NCBI GenBank assembly: GCA_021802115.1
Contig: JAKABA010000068.1
Coordinates: 1 to 17,052, forward strand
Origin: a bacterium
Lineage (GTDB): Bacteria > Chloroflexota > Dormibacteria > UBA8260 > Bog-877
DNA: 17,052 nt
Direction: 5' to 3'
Shown here: piece by piece, positions 14,607 to 17,052 of the stretch
Numbering within the stretch: position 1 is the stretch's first letter
Layout of the letters: every line of letters begins with the position of its first letter
The notes under the pieces: model-generated
Told to the model about the DNA's origin: nothing
Database searches by the model: none
What the model saw: only the letters and a program-made list of their open reading frames with translations
Translations under genes and position numbers: made by a program

Positions 14607-14683
14607 CAGCTCATTGTGGCGCGGCACGGCACCCTGCGCAGGTCGTGAGGGCGGCACCGGGGACAAGCCGGGGGAAGGGCCGC

Positions 14684-14689
14684 TAAGAT
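14684..14689 (+). promoter_or_regulatory. Possible -10 element of the lactonase gene
   Basis: TAAGAT matches the -10 consensus at four of six positions, 17 bases before the ATG, within the 100-base divergent gap. No good -35 is visible, which is common for promoters in high-GC bacteria. Confidence 0.3.
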
Positions 14690-14706
14690 CGAGGTTGGGT
14701 GAGGAC

Positions 14707-15465
14707 ATGAAGCGACTGTATCCGCTGGGACTGGGCGAGGCCTGCTGCGACAAGGCGGTGCTGTCGCCGGGGATGGATGACGGGCTGCGCATACACATCC
14801 CGATCGTCGGCTACCTGTTGACCACCGATTCAGGGCGCCGGGTGCTTGTGGACAGCGGCATCCATCGCAGCCACATCGAAGACCCCGACCGGACATGGCG
14901 TGGCACCCCTTTCGCCAGGGAACTTCGACCTGTGATGCGGGTGGAGGACACCGTGGATTTCCGTCTGGCTCAACTGGGGCTGCGAAGCAGCGACATCACG
15001 GATGTGATCAACACGCACCTGCACTTCGACCATGCCGGCAACAATGACGCGTTTGCGAAAGCCACCTTTCACGTGCAGCGGGAGCATTACCACGCTGCCC
15101 TCGACAATCCCTCCTTTCCGAACCAGTACTGGAGGCTGGACGGTCTCGACTACAACCTGCTCGATGGCGAGAGCGACCTTGGGGATGGGATCACGGTCTT
15201 CCCGACTCCCGGACATGTGCCCGGGCACCAGTCGGTGGTGGTGCATTTGGACGATGGTGACACCGTCATCATCTGCGGCGACGCCATCTACGAAGAGGAC
15301 AATCTCCGGCACGACTGTTGGACCGGGCACGCGGATCCGGAGCTGGCGAGGCGGAGCGCCGGTGACCTGGTCGAGCGCGCACGGGCGCTGAGGGCCAGGG
15401 TCTTCTACGGCCACGACGCCGACCAGTGGCGAGCGCTCCGACACTCACCAAACTGGTACGAGTAG
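14707..15465 (+). CDS. AiiA-like N-acyl-homoserine lactonase (metallo-beta-lactamase fold)
   Basis: A 252-residue protein from ATG 14707. It has the dinuclear zinc motif HLHFDH with His104, His106, Asp108 and His109, then His170 in TPGHVPGHQS, Asp192 and Tyr195 in GDAIY, and His236 in YGHD. As I recall, Bacillus AiiA is 250 residues long with ligands at 104, 106, 108, 109, 169, 191 and 235 and a catalytic Tyr194, so the spacing agrees within one residue. Blocks such as THLHFDHAGNNDAF also match AiiA well. AiiA opens the lactone ring of acyl-homoserine lactone signals. The cellular role here may instead be the hydrolysis of another lactone. There is no signal peptide, so it acts in the cytoplasm. 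It is divergent from pheA and ends in a hairpin. Confidence 0.85.
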   Translation: MKRLYPLGLGEACCDKAVLSPGMDDGLRIHIPIVGYLLTTDSGRRVLVDSGIHRSHIEDPDRTWRGTPFARELRPVMRVEDTVDFRLAQLGLRSSDITDVINTHLHFDHAGNNDAFAKATFHVQREHYHAALDNPSFPNQYWRLDGLDYNLLDGESDLGDGITVFPTPGHVPGHQSVVVHLDDGDTVIICGDAIYEEDNLRHDCWTGHADPELARRSAGDLVERARALRARVFYGHDADQWRALRHSPNWYE

Positions 15466-15501
15466 CGACGACTCGCTCGGTCGCGATCGCTTCGTCGCTA
15501 C
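15462..15501 (+). terminator. Stem-loop overlapping the lactonase stop codon
   Basis: A perfect 10-bp stem, GTAGCGACGA/TCGTCGCTAC, encloses a 20-base loop that itself contains the palindrome GCGATCGC (15483-15490). The stem includes the TAG stop at 15463-15465. It is probably a terminator or 3'-end stabiliser; no T-run follows. Confidence 0.5.
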
Positions 15502-15654
15502 GCCGCTGCTCTTGACCTCCCGCTTCAGTGTCTGCCAGCTCCATCCGAACTCCCAAGCCCCGGGTGGGCTGCGCCGCGTCGCGGGGTGCCTCCTCGCCCC
15601 GCGTTTGGGCCGATCGGTTTACAAACACTCATGTTAGTAATTAGGAGATGCCGT

Positions 15655-15665
15655 CAGGTGACCTG
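15655..15665. repeat. Small inverted repeat downstream of the low-GC SDR gene
   Basis: CAGGTGACCTG is a 5-bp inverted repeat around one central base, in the AT-richer DNA between the lactonase and SDR genes. It could be a protein-binding site; the sequence is too short to be sure. Confidence 0.2.
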
Positions 15666-15696
15666 CGGAAAGAGACCTCAACGTGAGAAATGTAGG

Positions 15697-16464
15697 TTAG
15701 TGAGTTCCTCCGTCGATATGGATCGTCTGCCCCGTGATCCACTCGGCCTCCTCGGAAACGAGGAAGCCGACAACTTGGGCAATGTCGTTCGGAGTCCCGA
15801 GGCGACCCGTTGCGGTCCTTAGTTTGATGATCTCCTCTAGAGACAGCTTCGGGTAACCAGTCAAGTAATTCTTGGTATGTTCCATTGCCATGTCGGTCGC
15901 TACCGGTCCCGGCGCGACGGCATTGATCGTGATACCCAGTGGACCCAGGTCCAGCGCAAGATTGCTGACCATGGCTTCAATAGCCGCTTTGCTAGAGGCG
16001 TATATCGCGTGGCGGGCGAAGGGCACCGTTGCACTTACGGATGAGCTGCACACAATGCGTCCGCCTCGCTGCATGTGTTTGACCGCCTGTTGGACGACAA
16101 AAAACTGCCCCCGCGTGTTGACCGCAAACACCCGATCGAAGTCTTGCTCATCGACCTCCTCGAGAGCACCGAAGTGTTCCACGCCAGCATTGCTTACCAA
16201 GATATCAAGCTTGCCGTAATGCTGTACGACCTGACCGACCAGATCCCTGATCTGTGACACGTCGCCTGAGTCGGCCTGAACGGCGATCGCATCAACTTGG
16301 TGCTGTGTTTTTATGGCTGCTATAGTCGCCTCCGCCTCCCCAACATGCGTTACGTAGCTGATTGCGAGAGAGGCGCCGTCTTGCGCCAACCTGTTGGCGA
16401 TCTCCTTTCCAATACCGCGGCTGGCGCCGGTGACCAAGGCCACTCGGCCTTCAAGTTTATTCAC
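15697..16464 (-). CDS. Short-chain dehydrogenase/reductase in a low-GC patch
   Basis: A 255-residue classical SDR starting at GTG 16464, with AGGAGG at 16475-16480. It has TGASRGIG (12-19), SNAG (91-94), Asn116, Ser142, Tyr155 and Lys159 in YASSK, NAVAPGPVATDM (181-192) and the standard DGGTH ending. All active-site residues are intact. It resembles FabG/glucose-dehydrogenase-type SDRs, but the substrate cannot be read. Its GC content is much lower than its neighbours: by hand 29 of 60 bases at 15841-15900 and 33 of 60 at 15961-16020, against 41 of 60 at 6001-6060. Codons such as ATA, TTA and AAA occur freely. This suggests acquisition from another genome. It stands alone, with non-coding sequence on both sides, and is not close to the two SDRs of the catabolic cluster. 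Confidence 0.9.
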   Translation of the reverse strand: MNKLEGRVALVTGASRGIGKEIANRLAQDGASLAISYVTHVGEAEATIAAIKTQHQVDAIAVQADSGDVSQIRDLVGQVVQHYGKLDILVSNAGVEHFGALEEVDEQDFDRVFAVNTRGQFFVVQQAVKHMQRGGRIVCSSSVSATVPFARHAIYASSKAAIEAMVSNLALDLGPLGITINAVAPGPVATDMAMEHTKNYLTGYPKLSLEEIIKLRTATGRLGTPNDIAQVVGFLVSEEAEWITGQTIHIDGGTH

Positions 16465-17052
16465 AACTGTCCCGCCTCCTACTTGCAGATACGGAAGTCG
16501 GCTTGCGTACGTTCGTCAGGGCCCCGGCAAGCATGCGCAGTCTCCCTTCGCCGCTACCGTGACATCAGCTTCGGATGAAACCAAGGACCAGATACTCCAA
16601 CTTCGAATCCCGAGCCGCCTGCCTTGGTCATTTGGGACCTGACTACTGACCCGTCCCATTTTACGATGGGGAGAGGTGGTTTCCCAGTGTGCCGCCTGCC
16701 GCATCGTTGGCCGTTCCGCCTTCCGGGGACGGGTCGGTCGACCCCTCCAAGCGCGAGGTCCGGCGGGCTGTCGTAGGCTTTGGCGGCGAACCCGTCGGCC
16801 GGGCTTCGCGGTTCACCCATGGCGTTTGCCGGGCGCATGGGCGGCTACAGGCGCCAATATGGGATCGCTGGAGTTGGCGAGCGAGCTCTCGTGGGCGCCC
16901 GGTCCGCCGCCACGTCAAGTGCGGTCGCTGGCGGCGGGGGAAAGTGTCGGTGCAGCAACGCCCCGGTTCTCTTGCGAAGGCACCCCTTCGTTCCCGCAGG
17001 CGTTCGCGCCGGTGGGCGCGGTTGTTCTCAGACCTGGATCGGTGAGTAAGCG
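16465..17052. other. 588-base region without a supported gene
   Basis: Bases 16465 to about 16680 continue the lower-GC character of the SDR gene and probably hold its promoter, though no convincing -35/-10 pair was found. Short inverted repeats are present, for example TGGGAC/GTCCCA at 16633-16638 and 16653-16658. From about 16680 GC rises again. Several frames are open, but their translations show no family signature. One frame from ATG 16859 stays open to the window end (64 codons) and could be the start of a gene that continues outside; it looks low-complexity and is not reported as a gene. Confidence 0.45.

Noticed and set aside
14607..14798. N-terminal extension of prephenate dehydratase
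   Set aside because: Ser/Pro-rich, not part of the family, and overlaps the divergent lactonase start.
16602..16610. TTCGAATCC resembling a tRNA T-loop
   Set aside because: Flanking bases on neither strand form the T-stem, and no acceptor, D or anticodon arm could be drawn.
15615..16680. Low-GC patch as an insertion sequence
   Set aside because: No transposase, no terminal inverted repeats and no target-site duplication could be found at its edges.

Overview
The window looks like chromosomal DNA from a high-GC, soil-type bacterium of the Actinomycetota or an allied F420-using lineage (Chloroflexota or Dormibacterota are possible). The reasons are strongly GC-biased coding sequence, an F420-dependent luciferase-like oxidoreductase, a two-subunit mycobacterial-style acyl-CoA dehydrogenase, a PucR-type regulator and frequent GTG/TTG starts. 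The exact phylum cannot be decided from the sequence alone. No rRNA, tRNA, CRISPR array or insertion sequence was found.

Region 1 (1-10017) is a catabolic acyl-CoA cluster. The tail of an MFS transporter converges on a thiolase on the minus strand. Divergent from the thiolase runs a plus-strand series: an F420-dependent oxidoreductase of the Rv3520c type, a MaoC-type hydratase, two tandem short-chain dehydrogenases, an alpha/beta acyl-CoA dehydrogenase pair, an acyl-CoA ligase, and a PucR/CdaR-like regulator. Together these supply every step of one beta-oxidation turn: activation by the ligase, desaturation by the split dehydrogenase, hydration by MaoC, oxidation by an SDR, and thiolysis. MaoC plus SDR suggests the (3R)-hydroxyacyl-CoA route. 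The split dehydrogenase and the Rv3520c-like enzyme suggest a bulky, branched or alicyclic acid such as a steroid side chain, but the substrate is not shown by the sequence.

Region 2 (10062-14606) is a run of minus-strand genes that look independently transcribed: a DEAD-box RNA helicase, an eight-helix membrane protein of unknown function, a small secreted protein with four cysteines, and a prephenate dehydratase. Strong GC hairpins follow the membrane-protein gene and the secreted-protein gene. A 558-base stretch without a convincing gene lies between the secreted-protein gene and the dehydratase.

Region 3 (14707-17052) holds a metallo-beta-lactamase-fold enzyme with the full metal-ligand and tyrosine pattern of AiiA-type N-acyl-homoserine lactonases, at almost identical residue numbers. 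It is followed by a minus-strand short-chain dehydrogenase in a patch of clearly lower GC (about 50-55 percent by hand count), which looks recently acquired. The last 588 bases hold no gene I can support.

I see no unmistakably new system. The best leads are the complete split-dehydrogenase beta-oxidation module, the AiiA-like lactonase, and the unrecognised secreted and membrane proteins.
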